A DNA stretch of 64,000 bases from Propionibacteriaceae bacterium (GCA_017306015.1 JAFKJK010000019.1:1-64000); one strand, 5' to 3'; shown: positions 13,035 through 21,321, numbered from the stretch's first letter. Made by a program: numbers and translations. Notes: a model not told the origin generated them from the letters alone.

Positions 13035-13186
13035 TACGCAGCTCCAGGAGGTGGCCTCGTGGCCGCAACGGCTTCCCGTCCCGTCGAACGCCTCCGTTGC
13101 CGTCGAACGCCTCCCCCTGTGCGGTGGCGAATGACGCGAACGGCGGCTCTCGGCGTTCGGGTTCGAGGTAGCTTGCAGCGTCCGGC

Positions 13187-13663
13187 TCAGAGGAGGGTGC
13201 GGATGTCGTCCTCGATGTCCTCCGGGGGCGTGGTCGGCGGGTAGCGCTTGACGACCTTCCCGTCCCGGTTGATCAGGAACTTGGTGAAGTTCCACTTGAT
13301 CGCATCACCGAGGACGCCGCCCTTCTCGGTGCGGAGCCAGCCGTACAGCGGATGCGCGTGCTTGCCGTTGACGTCGATCTTGGCGAACATCGGGAAGTCG
13401 ACGCCGTAGTTGAGCTGGCAGAAGTCGGCGACCTCGGCGTTGTCGGCGAACTCCTGGTTGGCGAACTGGTCGCACGGGAAGCCGAGGACGACCAGGCCCT
13501 CGTCCTTCAGGTCGGTGTACAGCTTCTCCAGGCCGGCGAACTGCGGGGTGAAGCCGCACTTGGACGCGGTGTTGACGACCAGGACGACCTTGCCGACGTA
13601 CTCCGCAAGCTGTTGCGGCGCCCCGGTGATGGTGGTGGCTTCGAAATCGCCCAGCGTGGTCAT
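13187..13663 (-). CDS. Glutathione peroxidase-family thiol peroxidase
   Basis: A 158-residue GPx-family protein that reduces peroxides. It contains NTASKCGFTPQ with the peroxidatic Cys (not selenocysteine), GFPCDQFANQE and the WNFTKFLINRDG signature. Bacterial members of this length usually accept electrons from thioredoxin rather than glutathione, which is a family-level inference. A strong AGGAGGA ribosome site precedes the ATG at 13663. No signal peptide is visible, so it acts in the cytoplasm. It stands alone, separated by about 150 bases from rfbA. Confidence 0.92.
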   Translation of the reverse strand: MTTLGDFEATTITGAPQQLAEYVGKVVLVVNTASKCGFTPQFAGLEKLYTDLKDEGLVVLGFPCDQFANQEFADNAEVADFCQLNYGVDFPMFAKIDVNGKHAHPLYGWLRTEKGGVLGDAIKWNFTKFLINRDGKVVKRYPPTTPPEDIEDDIRTLL

Positions 13664-13750
13664 GGTTCCTCCTGCGTCCGAGGGTCGGTACCGGCACTCG
13701 TCAGCGAAAACCGACCTTGTGGGCGGCCTATTCCCCGGTCGCGTCGAGCG

Positions 13751-14314
13751 CTACTCCCCGGGCACGAGTGACGGCGAGATCAGGCCGAGGGCACGGGCGG
13801 CGACCGTCCGCGGGTCGCTGTCCGGCGGCGCGCTGACCAGGGCGCCGTTGAGCATCGCCAGCGACAGTTCGAGGTCGGGTTGGCTGAGGTGGCCGGGGAC
13901 GCTGCCGTCCTCCTGCGCCCGGGCGAGCGGGGCGGCCAGCACCGCACGGAGCCGGGGGACGCTGGCCGAGTCGGGCAGTTCGTCCCGCTCGGCGACGACC
14001 ATCTCGACGAAGGCGCCCGAGTCGATGACCATCCCGACGAGCCGCGTCCAGAGCGTGGCGAAATCGGCTCCGCCGGCGGCGAGTGATTCGAGTTCGTGCA
14101 GGTTGTCCTCGAAGACGGCGATGGCGAGGTCGAGGCGTCCGCGGAAGTGCCGGTAGAGGACGCCCTGGCTGACGCCCGCGGCGCGTCCGATCGCACTGAG
14201 GGGGACCTGAAAGCCCTGCTCGGCGAACAGTCGGCGGGCCGCGGCCAGGATCGCCTGCCGGTTGCCGGCGGCGGCAGCCGGCCCCCTATTGCCCGGGTTG
14301 GAGGGAGGCGGCAT
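13751..14314 (-). CDS. TetR family transcriptional regulator
   Basis: A 187-residue repressor. An N-terminal helix-turn-helix occupies residues ~18-65 (AILAAARRLFAEQGF, then AIGRAAGVSQGVLYRHF), the standard TetR pattern, followed by a variable ligand-binding domain. It is divergent from the KstD-like flavoprotein gene, with a perfect palindrome (14329-14346) between them. It therefore probably represses itself and the flavoprotein gene until a substrate-like ligand binds. The ligand is unknown; a steroid or other cyclic ketone would fit the neighbour, by inference. Confidence 0.9.
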   Translation of the reverse strand: MPPPSNPGNRGPAAAAGNRQAILAAARRLFAEQGFQVPLSAIGRAAGVSQGVLYRHFRGRLDLAIAVFEDNLHELESLAAGGADFATLWTRLVGMVIDSGAFVEMVVAERDELPDSASVPRLRAVLAAPLARAQEDGSVPGHLSQPDLELSLAMLNGALVSAPPDSDPRTVAARALGLISPSLVPGE

Positions 14315-14328
14315 GCTGGGAGTCTAGA

Positions 14329-14346
14329 CCGGACAGAGCTGTCCGG
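14329..14346. promoter_or_regulatory. Palindromic operator between tetR gene and flavoprotein gene
   Basis: CCGGACAG-AG-CTGTCCGG is a perfect inverted repeat with 8-base arms and a 2-base spacer. It lies 15 bases upstream of the TetR start and 17 bases upstream of the flavoprotein start. Size, symmetry and position are typical of a TetR-family operator controlling both divergent genes. Confidence 0.8.
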
Positions 14347-14363
14347 ATGGGACGGGAGTGACC

Positions 14364-16010
14364 ATGGCCGAGAAGTACGACCACAGCTACGACGTGGTGG
14401 TGGCCGGCACCGGGGCAGCCGCCTTCGCCGCCGCGATCACCGCAGCCGACGCCGGCTTGAAGGTGGTGATGCTGGAGAGCACCGAGCGGTGGGGCGGCAG
14501 CAGCTCGATGTCTGGGGGCGGCTTGTGGCTGCCGAACAACCCGCTGATGCAGCGCGCGGGGGCGCTCGACTCGCGGGAGGAGGCGCTGGAGTACCTGGAG
14601 CAGACGGTCGGAGACGCGGGGCCGGCGACGTCCAGGGCTCGGAAGGAGGCGTTCGTCGACAACGTCGCTCCGGTCGTCCAGCTGCTGGAGCGACACGGCG
14701 TCCGCTTCGCTCGGGCCGCCGACTACCCCGACTACTACCCGGAGCGTCTGGGCGGGAAGATCGGCCGGGCGATCGAGGTGCAGCCGTTCGACCGGAAGGC
14801 GATCGGCGACTGGTGGACGACGTCGCGGGGCCAGGACGGCGTCCCGCTGCCGGTGAAGACCGACGACTTCTGGCTGCTGTCGCGGGCGTGGTCGACGCCG
14901 GGCGGGTTGGCCCGCGGCGCGAAGGTGGTGTTCCGGTCGGTCGGGTCTGCCGTCCGGGGACGGCAGGGTGTCGGGATGGGCGCCGCGCTGGCCTGCTCGC
15001 TGCTGGACGTAGCGCTGAGGCTCGGGGTGACGATCTGGCTGTCGGCACCGGTGACTGAGTTGCTGGTCGACGGCGGCCGGGTGGTCGGCGTCCGGGCGTC
15101 CCGGGCGGGGCAGGACCTGCGGATCGAGGCGAAGCGGGGGGTCGTACTCGGCGCCGGCGGCTTCGACCACAACCGGGAGTGGCGGGAGCACTACCAGGGC
15201 GTGGACGGCGTGGCGTCGTCCGGGGCGTCCGGGAACGTGGGATCGGTGCACGAGGCGGCGATGGCGATCGGAGCGGCGGTCGATCTGATGGACGACGCGT
15301 GGTGGGGCGGGTCGATCCCGCCGGTGGGAGGGGCCGCGGCGGGCTTCCTGGTGAGCGAGCGGTCGATGCCGTTCTCGATCATCGTGGACGCGGCCGGTGC
15401 CCGGTTCGCCAACGAGTCGGAGTCGTACGTCGACCTCGGCCACCACATGCTGGAGCACAGCGCGTCCGTGCCGGGACGGTACTGGATGATCACTGACGCC
15501 CGGCACGCTCACCGCTATCTGCGCTCGTACGCGCTGGACCCGAAGGCGAACAAGGCCCGGGTGGAGGAGGGGATCGAGTTCCAGGCGCCGACGCTGGGGG
15601 AGCTGGCGCGCCGGCTGGGGATCGACCCGCTCGCGCTCAAGGAGACGGTCGACCGGTTCAACGGGTTCGCCCGCACCGGCATCGACCAGGACTTCGGACG
15701 CGGCAATTCGGCGTACGACCGGTACTACAGCGACCCGCTGGTGCGTCCGAACCCGAACCTGGGGACCTTGGAGAAGGGCCCGTTCACGGCGGTCGAGATC
15801 GTGCCCGGTGACCTGGGCACGAAGGGAGGGGTGTTGGCCGACGAGTTCGCGCGGGCGCTACGGGAGGACGGCTCGGTGATCGAGGGCCTGTACGCGGCCG
15901 GCAACGTCTCGGCCTCGGTGATGGGGCACACCTACCCGGGCCCGGGCTCGACGCTGGGCCCGGCGACGGTGTTCGGCTACATCGCGGCGAAGCACCTGGC
16001 CGGGAGGTAG
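14364..16010 (+). CDS. KstD-like FAD-dependent dehydrogenase (3-ketosteroid 1-dehydrogenase family)
   Basis: A 548-residue flavoprotein of the fumarate reductase/KstD family. The N-terminus holds a dinucleotide motif VVVAGTGAAAFAAA and the typical GSSSMSGGGLWLPNN. The C-terminus has YPGPGSTLGPATVFGYIAA, in which the Tyr and Gly match the catalytic positions of KstD. This suggests delta-1 dehydrogenation of a 3-ketosteroid-like compound, but many such proteins act on other substrates and no other steroid genes are nearby. The ATG at 14364 has a GGGAG site 5 bases upstream. Control by the divergent TetR is likely. Confidence 0.8.
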   Translation: MAEKYDHSYDVVVAGTGAAAFAAAITAADAGLKVVMLESTERWGGSSSMSGGGLWLPNNPLMQRAGALDSREEALEYLEQTVGDAGPATSRARKEAFVDNVAPVVQLLERHGVRFARAADYPDYYPERLGGKIGRAIEVQPFDRKAIGDWWTTSRGQDGVPLPVKTDDFWLLSRAWSTPGGLARGAKVVFRSVGSAVRGRQGVGMGAALACSLLDVALRLGVTIWLSAPVTELLVDGGRVVGVRASRAGQDLRIEAKRGVVLGAGGFDHNREWREHYQGVDGVASSGASGNVGSVHEAAMAIGAAVDLMDDAWWGGSIPPVGGAAAGFLVSERSMPFSIIVDAAGARFANESESYVDLGHHMLEHSASVPGRYWMITDARHAHRYLRSYALDPKANKARVEEGIEFQAPTLGELARRLGIDPLALKETVDRFNGFARTGIDQDFGRGNSAYDRYYSDPLVRPNPNLGTLEKGPFTAVEIVPGDLGTKGGVLADEFARALREDGSVIEGLYAAGNVSASVMGHTYPGPGSTLGPATVFGYIAAKHLAGR

Positions 16011-16214
16011 GACCCGGTCAACGCCGGGCGTTCCGCCGCTCCTGCACTTATGAGGACGCCCGGACCGGCTCACGCTGAGCGTTCCGCCGTTGCTGTCGTT
16101 ATCAGCCCGTTCTGGAGCCGCATTACGACAGTTGCGGCGGATCGCCCGTGCGACGGCCCTCCGCCAGCGCCCATAACTACAGTTCGTGCGGAATGGCCAG
16201 GCCGAACCGCCCGG

Positions 16215-16292
16215 TGAACCGTCGGGGACAGGTACTTTGGTTCAGCCGGACGCGGTGGGCGGTGAACCGTCGGGGACAGGTACTTCGGTTCA
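16215..16292 (+). repeat. Two tandem REP-like hairpin repeats
   Basis: Copies at 16215-16244 and 16263-16292 match the repeat family at 8157-8300. They lie 48 bases apart and share the flanking GGACGCGGTGGG, so the unit itself is tandemly duplicated. They sit in the 334-base gap between two convergent genes (16011-16344), where they may also act as a bidirectional transcript end. Nothing else recognisable is in that gap. Confidence 0.88.
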
Positions 16293-16344
16293 GTCCGGAC
16301 GCGGTGGGTGTTACCAACCGGGGACGGACCCCGGTCGCAAACGC

Positions 16345-17127
16345 TCAGAGCGCTCGGGCGTTCTGGAGGACGGGCAGCCTTCTCCGGACGTCGGCGACCG
16401 CATCAAGGTCGAGGTCGACCACCGCCAGCGCGGGCTGGTCGCCGAGTTCGAGCAGGACGGTGCCCGTCGGCCCGACGACGAGGGAATGGCCGATGCCGGT
16501 GGGGCTCGGGCCGGTGTCCGAGGCAGGCGGCACAGCCTGGTCGACGGCGACGACGTAGGTGGTCGCGTCCATGGCGCGGGCGGTGACGAGGGTGCGCCAC
16601 TGGTGAAGCTTTTCGTCCCCGGGGGCCCAGGACGACGGGACGAGGATGGCGTCCGCACCGGCGCGGGCCAAGTGGGCGAACAGGTTCGGGAAGCGGACGT
16701 CGTAGCAGGTGGCGAGACCGAATCGGTGCCCACCGAGGTCGAACGTGACGGGACGCTCGCCGGCGCGGATCTGGCGGGACTCGGCGTAGCCGAGCGCGTC
16801 GAAGAGGTGCAGCTTGTCGTAGCGGGCTTCGGTGTTTCCGGTTACCAGGAGCGTGTTGTGGACCTGCGGGGAGTCGGTGGTGGTGAACATCCCCACGACG
16901 ACAGTGAGGTTGTGTTCCCGGGCGACGGCGCGGACGGCGCTGGCCCAGGGCCCGTCGAAGGGCTCGGCGGCGTCGGCTCGGGGACGGGCGAAGGAGCACA
17001 TGGTGGCCTCGGGGAAGACGACCAGTTCGGCCCCCTGGTCGGCGGCGTCTGCGGTGTGGCGGCGGACGAGGTCGAGGTTGGCGTCCGGGTCGGTGGAGGC
17101 GAGAACCTGGGCGAGGGCGATGCGCAT
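16345..17127 (-). CDS. Carbon-nitrogen hydrolase (nitrilase superfamily amidase)
   Basis: A 260-residue C-N hydrolase with the complete catalytic triad: Glu in VVFPEATM, Lys in YDKLHLFDA and Cys in LATCYDVRFP. It hydrolyses an amide or a nitrile-derived bond; omega-amidase/YafV-like or deaminated-glutathione amidase-like roles are common for this length, but the substrate cannot be read from sequence. The ATG at 17127 starts MRIALAQ, the usual family N-terminus. It is cytoplasmic and divergent from the ECF sigma gene. Confidence 0.9.
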   Translation of the reverse strand: MRIALAQVLASTDPDANLDLVRRHTADAADQGAELVVFPEATMCSFARPRADAAEPFDGPWASAVRAVAREHNLTVVVGMFTTTDSPQVHNTLLVTGNTEARYDKLHLFDALGYAESRQIRAGERPVTFDLGGHRFGLATCYDVRFPNLFAHLARAGADAILVPSSWAPGDEKLHQWRTLVTARAMDATTYVVAVDQAVPPASDTGPSPTGIGHSLVVGPTGTVLLELGDQPALAVVDLDLDAVADVRRRLPVLQNARAL

Positions 17128-17210
17128 GCGTCCACTGTGCTGCCTGATGTGCGATCGGGCCAGCCCACGTCGAGACCGCGGACTGCCGGGGACGGCGGTG
17201 ACGCGCCCCG

Positions 17211-17238
17211 GGCAACCTTTCGGAGTCTTCGGACGTAG
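17211..17238 (+). promoter_or_regulatory. Possible ECF-type autoregulated promoter
   Basis: GGCAACC (17211-17217) and CGTAG (17234-17238) are separated by 16 bases and lie about 30 bases before the sigma factor ATG. The AAC-containing -35 and CGT-containing -10 resemble promoters read by ECF sigma factors, so the downstream gene may drive its own expression. Confidence 0.45.
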
Positions 17239-17267
17239 AGACTGGTGACGGCGTTGAAAGGAGATCG

Positions 17268-17774
17268 ATGTTCGCAGCGTCCGCGGCGTCGCGGGACTCG
17301 GAGTTCACGGAGTTCGTGGAGTCCGCGACATCGTCCCTTGGCCGGACGGCCTATCTGCTGACGGGCGACCGGGAGCTCGCCGCGGACCTCGTCCAGGAGG
17401 CGCTGGTGCGGACCTATGTCGCGTGGCGTCGGGTGCGGCGCGGGGAGGCGTTGGGCTATGCGCGCCGGACGCTGGTGAACCTCAACATCGACCGCTGGCG
17501 CCGCCGTCCTGCCGTCCCGGCCGAGTCGGTGGACGGGGTGGCGGAGAGCGGCGAGTCGAGCGTCGACGACCGGGACCAGGTCGTGCGGGCGCTGGCGGCG
17601 CTGCCCGCGCAGCAACGTCGGGTCATCGTGCTGCGCTACCTCGACGACCTGACCGAGGCGGGTGTGGCCGAACATCTCGGCATCAGCGTGGGTGCGGTGA
17701 AATCCGCGTGTTCGCGGGGCCTGGCGGCGATGCGCCGGGCCGCGGTCCTGACTGAAGAGGAGAGCGTCCGATGA
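17268..17774 (+). CDS. SigE-family ECF RNA polymerase sigma factor
   Basis: A 168-residue ECF sigma factor. Region 2 covers residues ~12-80 (LGRTAYLLTGDRELAADLVQEALVRTYVAW) and region 4 covers ~105-160, including the helix-turn-helix GVAEHLGISVGAVKSACSRGL. It matches the actinobacterial SigE-family type that lacks extra domains. AAAGGAG precedes the ATG. The next gene starts inside its stop (ATGA), marking that membrane protein as the likely anti-sigma or signalling partner. Confidence 0.92.
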   Translation: MFAASAASRDSEFTEFVESATSSLGRTAYLLTGDRELAADLVQEALVRTYVAWRRVRRGEALGYARRTLVNLNIDRWRRRPAVPAESVDGVAESGESSVDDRDQVVRALAALPAQQRRVIVLRYLDDLTEAGVAEHLGISVGAVKSACSRGLAAMRRAAVLTEEESVR

Positions 17775-18754
17775 CTGATGTGGAACAGAACCTGCGCAGC
17801 GAACTGCATATTGCTGCGGCCGAGTACGAACTCGAGTTGGACGCGGATCGGCTGCTGGAGGCTGGTCGGAGCGCGCGTCGGACGCGGTCAGCGCACAGGA
17901 TGGTCCTGGGGCTGATCCTGGCGCTTGCGATCTCGTTGACCGGCGTCGTCGCGGCTCCGCGGATCGTCGCGGCGATCCTGGAGAAGCAGACGGTGGAGTT
18001 CACCGAGGCGTTCAGCTGGAACGGCACCCGCGCCGAGTTCGACCAGTTCACCGCGCGGCTGGTCGATGAGGACGGGGTGAACCGGCTGACCGTGACGGCC
18101 TATCGCGATCAGAAGGAGGTCGCGGCCGTTACCCAGGAGCTCCCCGGCACGGGTGCCTCGCGGTTCAGGCTGGGAAGCCGGACGGTGGTCGCGGTGTTCC
18201 CCGGAGAGGTCGCCAGCCTCGACATCGTGAGCGATGCGTCCCATGGGACCCAGCTGAGTTGGGCCTCGGCCTTCGATCGGACGATCGCGATCGGGATGTT
18301 CTTCGAGCCCGTGAAGGCGCCCGAGGGCCTCGACTGGTTGTGGCTGGACGGGGCCGGGACGCTCCGGCATGCCGACGATGCTCCGGTGCCGAGCGCGACC
18401 ATCACTCTCAATGGGGTCGCCCACCTGGTGTACCGCAACGACCGCACCGATGAACTCGGTCTGTGGCAGTGGTCGCGCTTCTCGCTGAAGGACTACGCGG
18501 AGACCGATCTCCTGCACGGCGGCATGTCTCGGCAGAGCGACAGCGGGAGTGTGTCCTGGCAGGACGGGGTGCTTCCGGTCGGGGCGCACGACGTGCAGGT
18601 CACCGTCAGTCGTCCGGACGGCGCCTGGGGTTCGGCAGTGCTCCCGGACGGCACCGTCGTCGTGCTGGCGACCGTCCCTGTCGAGACCGACACGATCATC
18701 ACAGGCTTCAGCTACCTGCGTGCGGACGGTACCCGTGTGAGCCACGGCCGCTGA
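17771..18754 (+). CDS. Membrane-anchored partner of the ECF sigma factor, putative anti-sigma factor
   Basis: A 327-residue protein with a short cytoplasmic N-terminus (~45 residues), one membrane helix (about residues 46-66, MVLGLILALAISLTGVVAA) and a ~260-residue extracytoplasmic domain of unknown fold. The ATGA overlap with the sigma gene argues for a functional pair. The cytoplasmic part lacks the HxxxCxxC zinc anti-sigma motif, so an anti-sigma role rests on context and topology. The outer domain could sense a cell-envelope signal. No homologous family is recognised. Confidence 0.7.
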   Translation: MTDVEQNLRSELHIAAAEYELELDADRLLEAGRSARRTRSAHRMVLGLILALAISLTGVVAAPRIVAAILEKQTVEFTEAFSWNGTRAEFDQFTARLVDEDGVNRLTVTAYRDQKEVAAVTQELPGTGASRFRLGSRTVVAVFPGEVASLDIVSDASHGTQLSWASAFDRTIAIGMFFEPVKAPEGLDWLWLDGAGTLRHADDAPVPSATITLNGVAHLVYRNDRTDELGLWQWSRFSLKDYAETDLLHGGMSRQSDSGSVSWQDGVLPVGAHDVQVTVSRPDGAWGSAVLPDGTVVVLATVPVETDTIITGFSYLRADGTRVSHGR

Positions 18755-18824
18755 GATGCCTGCTCGCTCCCCCTCCGATCGTCCGGTTGGAGTTGCCGGC
18801 CGGGGTGCAGGTATCCTCTCCGAC

Positions 18825-18912
18825 GGAGGATTCGCCTAGAGGCCTATGGCGCTCGGTTGGAAACCGGGTTGGGTTCACGCCCTCACGAGTTCGAATCTCG
18901 TATCCTCCGCCA
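18825..18912 (+). tRNA. tRNA-Ser (anticodon GGA)
   Basis: The full cloverleaf is visible: acceptor stem GGAGGAT/ATCCTCC, anticodon stem CTCGG/CCGGG around loop TTGGAAA with anticodon GGA, a long class II variable arm, and T-arm ACGAG-TTCGAAT-CTCGT. CCA is encoded at 18910-18912. The 3' part (18890-18910) is the left attachment core of a genomic island. The duplicated core at the far end is not followed by CCA, so the island seems to have supplied the encoded CCA. Confidence 0.97.
18890..18910 (+). repeat. attL core (tRNA-Ser 3' end)
   Basis: This 21-base sequence, from the T-loop TTCGAATC to the discriminator-proximal CCTCCGC, is repeated exactly at 31803-31823. A TGACTAG heptamer follows at 18929-18935, as it does 16 bases beyond the right copy. 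Confidence 0.92.
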
Positions 18913-18985
18913 GCGTCGAAACTGCATCTGACTAGGTAATATGCATCGAAATCCGGCTCAGCTCGTGATCTCGGTTCCGATTGCG

Positions 18986-19007
18986 TGCCCCCAAACATGC
19001 CCCCAAT
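18986..19007 (+). repeat. Left pair of putative integrase arm-binding sites
   Basis: TGCCCCCAAAC (18986-18996) and TGCCCCCAAT (18998-19007) form a direct repeat with an 11-12 base period, about 75 bases inside attL. A nearly identical pair lies inside attR. Paired direct repeats of this kind are the usual arm sites of tyrosine integrases. The rest of 18913-19177 holds nothing recognisable. Confidence 0.7.
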
Positions 19008-19177
19008 TTCATCCTGTGGCCGTGGCCGCGAGTCCGTGCGAGCTCTCGTATCCGTTGAGGGCTTCGAGGGTGCCCGCACGAGGCCTCGCGAGACGGGGCG
19101 GTCGGGCTTGGAGGGGCTAGACACCTGGAAGATCCCGGGCGTGGGGTGATGCTGCTCTTGATGACTTTGTCAGCGCT

Positions 19178-19205
19178 TCTCTTGTAGCACGCAAAGAGAT
19201 ACAAT
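19178..19205 (+). promoter_or_regulatory. Promoter of the abiE pair with small inverted repeat
   Basis: TACAAT (19200-19205) ends 6 bases before the ATG at 19212 and there is no ribosome site, which suggests a leaderless transcript. Just upstream, TCTCTT (19178-19183) and AAGAGA (19194-19199) form an inverted repeat that could be an autoregulatory operator, as AbiEi-type antitoxins are known to bind inverted repeats in their own promoters. Confidence 0.5.
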
Positions 19206-19211
19206 CCAAGA

Positions 19212-19859
19212 ATGGATGCGCTGAGAGCGCTGCATGAGCTGAGCCAACTCACCGCTGTGCAGTGGGGCCTGGTCACCACCGCCCAAGCTGGTCGCTGCGG
19301 GGTGAGCAGGCTCTACCTGTCGCGTCTGGCCGAGGCTGGCCACCTCGAGCGGATGGGCCAGGGGGTGTACCGGGCAGCGGCCGTGCCGGCTGACCGGTAC
19401 GAGTCGCTGAAGGCTGCTTGGCTGTCGATCGACCCGAAGCTGACCGCTGCGGAGCGGCTGCGGCCGGCTGTGCCAGACGCGGTGGTGTCTGGTCCGGCGT
19501 CCGCGTTCCTCCATGGCGTCGGGGATCTCGTGCCCGAACCCTATGAGTTCACCGTCGCGAGCCGCCGCCAGACCCAGCGGAAGGAGCTCCGGTTCCGGGT
19601 CCGGCAGCTGCCGGCAGATTCGGTGACCCTGCGCGAGGGCCTGCCGGTAACCACGGTGGAGCAGACGATCACCGACCTGATCGAGGCGCACACGGACCTG
19701 AGCCTCGTTGCCGGAGTGCTCGCCGACGCACCTAGCGCTGATCGCGCACGTCTGGCCGAACTGCTCCAGGTCTCCGCGCCGCGAGACAGACTCGCTTCGG
19801 GCCGGGCCTTTCTGGACCACCTGGAAAGTCTCGCACGCCCCGTCCGGCAGGAAGCGTGA
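19212..19859 (+). CDS. AbiEi-type antitoxin of a type IV toxin-antitoxin system
   Basis: A 215-residue protein with the AbiEi architecture: an N-terminal winged helix (GLVTTAQAGRCGVSRLYLSRLAEAGHLERMGQGVYR, ~16-52), the usual VSGPASAFLHGVGD segment, and a C-terminal domain with VTTVEQTITDLIEAH. Such antitoxins repress their own promoter and counteract the AbiEii nucleotidyltransferase toxin. The toxin gene starts 3 bases downstream. As the first gene after attL it may stabilise the island and/or abort phage infection; both are known roles of AbiE pairs. Confidence 0.85.
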   Translation: MDALRALHELSQLTAVQWGLVTTAQAGRCGVSRLYLSRLAEAGHLERMGQGVYRAAAVPADRYESLKAAWLSIDPKLTAAERLRPAVPDAVVSGPASAFLHGVGDLVPEPYEFTVASRRQTQRKELRFRVRQLPADSVTLREGLPVTTVEQTITDLIEAHTDLSLVAGVLADAPSADRARLAELLQVSAPRDRLASGRAFLDHLESLARPVRQEA

Positions 19860-19862
19860 GCC

Positions 19863-20762
19863 ATGCCTGATCAGGGCTATCCCGACGCCCGCGCGGTCGA
19901 GTCCGCGATCAAAGACGCCGCGAAGACGGCGCACGCGGCCGACCCATCCCGGCAGACCGGCGACCTCATCCGACAGGCCTACTACGACCGGTTCCTGTGC
20001 CGGGTCTTCTCCGAGACCGAGGCCGGGGAGTGGGTACTCAAGGGCGGCGCCGGCATGCTCGCCCGCATCCCTACCGCCCGCAGGACCCTCGACGCTGACC
20101 TGTACCGGGCTGGATACGACAAGGACCAGGCCTTGTCGGACCTGCGCCGGCTCGCAGCGATCGACCTCGGCGACCACTTCCGGTTCATCTACCGCGAACA
20201 CCGCGACATCCTCGCTGGCGATGCCCAGCCCTACACCGACGGCTACCGCGTCACCTTCGACGCCTACCTCGGCGTCAAGCTCGTCGACACCATCAAGATC
20301 GACCTCTCGGCCGGCATAGGACCCACCGACAGCATTGAGGTCGAGGAACCAGCCAACCGGCTGCCACTGCCGCGCTTGGCGAGCTACCCGTACCGGCTCT
20401 ATCCGGTCGCCAACCAGGTCGCTGACAAGGTCTGCGCGACCATCGCCGAGTACGACGGACGACCATCCAGCCGGGAGAAGGACCTCGTCGACCTGGTCGT
20501 CATCGCGGCGACCCAGCGCGTCGGTGCCGACACCCTCGCGCGGGCGATACGAACTGAGTGCGCCGAGCGCCGATTGCAGGTTCCCGACAAATTCGCGATC
20601 CCCTCCCAGTGGGGTCGGGCGTACGCCAGGCTCGCCGTCAACACCCCCGCTGAACCACACCCGATTGCCGTAGCGCGACAACTCCTGCAGGCCTTCATCG
20701 ACCCTATCCTCAGAGGCAAGGCACGTGGAACCTGGGACCCCCGCGCCCGGGCATGGGGCTGA
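19863..20762 (+). CDS. AbiEii/AbiGii-type nucleotidyltransferase toxin
   Basis: A 299-residue toxin. The catalytic signature is WVLKGGAGMLAR (58-68), followed by RRTLDADL with the metal-binding D77 and D79, typical of the AbiEii nucleotidyltransferase family. A conserved VANQVADKVCA and DLVDLVVI region follows in the middle. Family members transfer nucleotides to RNA targets such as tRNA acceptor ends and so block growth. The antitoxin gene lies directly upstream. Both catalytic residues are intact, so the toxin is probably active. Confidence 0.87.
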   Translation: MPDQGYPDARAVESAIKDAAKTAHAADPSRQTGDLIRQAYYDRFLCRVFSETEAGEWVLKGGAGMLARIPTARRTLDADLYRAGYDKDQALSDLRRLAAIDLGDHFRFIYREHRDILAGDAQPYTDGYRVTFDAYLGVKLVDTIKIDLSAGIGPTDSIEVEEPANRLPLPRLASYPYRLYPVANQVADKVCATIAEYDGRPSSREKDLVDLVVIAATQRVGADTLARAIRTECAERRLQVPDKFAIPSQWGRAYARLAVNTPAEPHPIAVARQLLQAFIDPILRGKARGTWDPRARAWG

Positions 20763-20884
20763 GTCACAAGTCGCAGACCCTGGGACTCGAAGCGGCCTCG
20801 GGCCGCGCGACACCTCAGGATCGACCGGGATCCCTATCGATGACCGGTGTCGGAAGATCTGCATCTGAAGCGGCTAATCGCCCA

Positions 20885-21265
20885 CTACAGGTGTCGCTGT
20901 GCGGCCGGTTGTATGTGGGACCCGGACGGGTCAGAGCCTGCCAAGAGCTCCATTACGTGCCGGCGCCGGCGCGCTGCCACGTCTTCGGCGGCGATCCAGT
21001 CTCGCAACACCTTGGCCGTTCCTGGACGGGCGGTTTGGGTGATCACGGCCTCAAGCGCCGCAATCCGTTGCTCTACGTCGTTCCAGCTGGCCTTGCCGCG
21101 AGCACGACGAAGCTTCTCGACGCTCGCCTCGCTGCAGCGCCACACCGACCGCTTGCCGTGCACGATCAGCTTGCCGTCGAGGCTTCCGTTCTTGATCCAC
21201 GCGATGACTGTCGGAACGGAGATCCCCAAGCGATCGGCCGCCTGCTTCGTGCTGAGATCCGACAC
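20885..21265 (-). CDS. MerR/excisionase-type helix-turn-helix regulator
   Basis: A 126-residue protein with an N-terminal excisionase/MerR-like winged helix (STKQAADRLGISVPTVIAWIKNGSL, ~5-30, then a wing ending SVWRCSEASVEKL), a helical middle and a His/Arg-rich tail. The GTG at 21265 lies 6 bases from a TAAAGT box. It is divergent from the modification operon, and a 9-base-arm inverted repeat overlaps both promoters. It is probably that operon's regulator; an excisionase role for the island is the alternative, though it lies far from the integrase. Confidence 0.75.
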   Translation of the reverse strand: MSDLSTKQAADRLGISVPTVIAWIKNGSLDGKLIVHGKRSVWRCSEASVEKLRRARGKASWNDVEQRIAALEAVITQTARPGTAKVLRDWIAAEDVAARRRRHVMELLAGSDPSGSHIQPAAQRHL

Positions 21266-21271
21266 GTTAAC

Positions 21272-21314
21272 ACTTTATCAAATCAGATCCATGACAGCGC
21301 GAGTTTGATAAAAT
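21272..21314. promoter_or_regulatory. Divergent leaderless promoters with inverted-repeat operator
   Basis: TTTATCAAA (21274-21282) and TTTGATAAA (21304-21312) are perfect 9-base inverted arms, 21 bases apart. Each arm overlaps a -10-like box: TAAAGT on the minus strand (21272-21277), 6 bases from the regulator's GTG, and TAAAAT on the plus strand (21309-21314), 7 bases from ATG 21322. A regulator bound here would cover both promoters at once. Neither start has a ribosome site. Confidence 0.65.
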
Positions 21315-21321
21315 GCATCGC

